A DNA stretch of 64,000 nucleotides from Saprospiraceae bacterium (lineage in GTDB: Bacteria; Bacteroidota; Bacteroidia; Chitinophagales; Saprospiraceae), in the NCBI GenBank assembly GCA_016717655.1, contig JADKFC010000004.1, positions 186,001-250,000 of the forward strand, in the 5' to 3' direction. Under the pieces are notes generated by a model that ran no database searches, was not told the origin of the DNA, and saw only the letters and a list, made by a program, of their open reading frames with translations. Every line of letters begins with the position of its first letter. Positions within the stretch are counted from its first letter, which is position 1. This document shows positions 63,901 through 64,000 of this stretch, in pieces. The position numbers and the translations under genes are program-made.

Positions 63901-64000
63901 CACCACGGGACCGGTACCTCGGTATTTTTTTTCAAATAGCGGGTGATCGTTAATGTAGTTCAAGATGGTAAACCAGTGGCCGGGAGGCGTTTCTGATTCC
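60979..64000 (-). CDS. Large secreted haloperoxidase/PAP2 protein with SdrD-like and T9SS domains (5' end outside the window)
   Basis: The frame is open through the right edge ('ESETPPGHWFTILNYINDHP'), so the N-terminus is missing; about 1,006 residues are seen. The visible part starts with a vanadium-haloperoxidase/PAP2 domain ('PPGHW', 'VRPVSAIRYMANKGQ', 'AGYVSGHSNYSRTAAELLEK', 'LSRIWGGIHPPIDDIPARKN'). A MopI-like metal-binding motif ('DDCDDNNKNVYPGATEICDG') and thrombospondin-3-like Asp repeats follow ('DQDGIADNCDPDDDNDGVID'), then three SdrD-type domains ('EDQNFNGQYDNGEKLLSDLE', 'YDYNKNDLAEPFENGINGID', 'DENQDGIQDENEAGIMGVRV'), and a T9SS sorting domain ('IYPIPAVSYFRIEAGDQ', 'NTLGEVVYETEI', 'LMPGFYTVALKTQTVTE'). 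It should be a calcium-binding surface enzyme. Confidence 0.9.
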   Translation of the reverse strand, partial: ESETPPGHWFTILNYINDHPLFEKKYRGTGPVVDDLEWDVKTYFMLGGAMQDAAVSTWSIKGYYDGVRPVSAIRYMANKGQCSDPNLPSYHPEGIVLIPGFVELIYPGDPLAGLQNENAYKIKAKAWRGPTFIADPQTDVAGVDWMLADYWWPYQRPTFVTPPFAGYVSGHSNYSRTAAELLEKITGSPYFPGGLGEFEAKKNQFLVFEEGPSMDIKMQWASYRDAADQSALSRIWGGIHPPIDDIPARKNGIRIAANAFRKAETLFFDDQDQDGYLSVDDCDDNNKNVYPGATEICDGIDNNCDGIVDGETDQDQDGIADNCDPDDDNDGVIDAKDECAETPQTDKTDVYGCTDNDQDGYSPARDQNNGFYDPNDDQACIPSLLADNCDADGDGLNRRYELLGKDGIAGTGDETNPDNNDTDGDGFEDGEEVLVMFTDPNDECSPFRPNAGCGIVLSGLAFEDQNFNGQYDNGEKLLSDLEVKLYRYNKDIFPTKLEYLSTTQTDQDGAYQLSYGEPGKYYVAFEEPADWSFTKYDEGNDDTDSDVTGNRKPGFTDLIDLTEGLTTKTNVYAGFYQCQYIGDLVWYDYNKNDLAEPFENGINGIDVELYRNENGLYQIFDATVTGPDPRSPSGDGYFSFCVPPGNYYVKVIMPPYGLVNARPNIGNYEEIDSDVNHTYGQGTTPSFTIYEGENLMNLGAGFYPMGQVGNLVWLDENQDGIQDENEAGIMGVRVEAFNANHVKTGEALTDEAGYYNIDYLEKSNYYLKFTPSSSWVATQAGSTTADKDSDIDHSNGYNTTRMFSVNPGEEVYNIDAGLSFGVLPLKWIHFSGVARDKYNELRWITESEVNMADFDVQTKLDPNEDYVSLAHIEPNNQKTQNKYTYNHYAYDLSQGRYYRIAQIDKDGTTSYSEEIFVSRNGEQKQKESKIYPIPAVSYFRIEAGDQLLSSGEVIKVCVLNTLGEVVYETEITEKSIEVKNLMPGFYTVALKTQTVTESHPILVVRP

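Overview
The window looks like a chromosome segment of a Bacteroidota bacterium, most likely Saprospiraceae or a close relative (inference). The support is: secreted proteins ending in type IX secretion (T9SS) C-terminal domains, SPII lipoproteins, Reg_prop/Y_Y_Y sensor kinases, LytTR regulators, and families such as TANFOR, DUF6029 and Omp28. Many genes are preceded by the Bacteroidota promoter form TTG-(18 to 23 nt)-TAnnTTTG, and I saw no Shine-Dalgarno pattern. No tRNA, rRNA, CRISPR array, transposase or integrase was recognised.

Layout. 1-14.7 kb: a leftward run of secreted proteins (T9SS protein, LamG/HYR/T9SS protein, TANFOR-like protein, small lipoprotein, RHS-like giant protein, propeller-like protein running off the left edge), with an orphan LytTR regulator just upstream. 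15.7-18.9 kb: an unrecognised gene, a lipoprotein with a nonsense codon in its lipobox, and a decayed T9SS-protein remnant. 18.9-23.5 kb: a TPR-CHAT protease-like lipoprotein, divergent from an unknown anchored protein, an ECF sigma factor and a membrane protein in the anti-sigma position. 23.5-24.2 kb: a solitary DUF6364 antitoxin-like gene and a lipoprotein. 24.4-31.3 kb: a VIT/vWA protein, a protein with a clan-CD-like His/Cys pair, then a propeller sensor kinase and LytTR response regulator. 31.4-31.6 kb: a cluster of inverted repeats.

31.6-41.5 kb: an RluA-type pseudouridine synthase, a TlpA-like thioredoxin, a DUF6029 protein with Omp28, a vanadium-haloperoxidase/PAP2-like lipoprotein, pyrD, an AspT-like transporter and a DUF975 protein. 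41.6-46.9 kb: dgt, pdxA, an FKBP lipoprotein, an HTH regulator and a surface lipoprotein. 47-53.6 kb: a NarL-type two-component pair divergent from a BNR-repeat exoprotein, with one palindrome supplying the -33 boxes of both promoters. 53.8-58.8 kb: two glycosyltransferases, mtaB, a YiiX-like amidase, rnpA and rpmH. 58.8-64 kb: an SDR/nitroreductase/NRDE operon and a large haloperoxidase/SdrD-like/T9SS protein cut by the right edge.

A feature of the whole window is roughly 25-30 apparent frameshifts, mostly one base and often in short homopolymers, concentrated at 1-12 kb and 20-40 kb and nearly absent from 41-53 kb and 56-64 kb. I annotate each affected locus as one gene. Uncorrected long-read indels are the simplest explanation. 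The 17.1-19.7 kb stretch also carries in-frame stop codons, so true decay is likely there. The strongest system-level candidates are the CHAT/ECF cluster, the VIT-vWA/clan-CD-like/two-component cluster and the RHS/TANFOR secretion operon.
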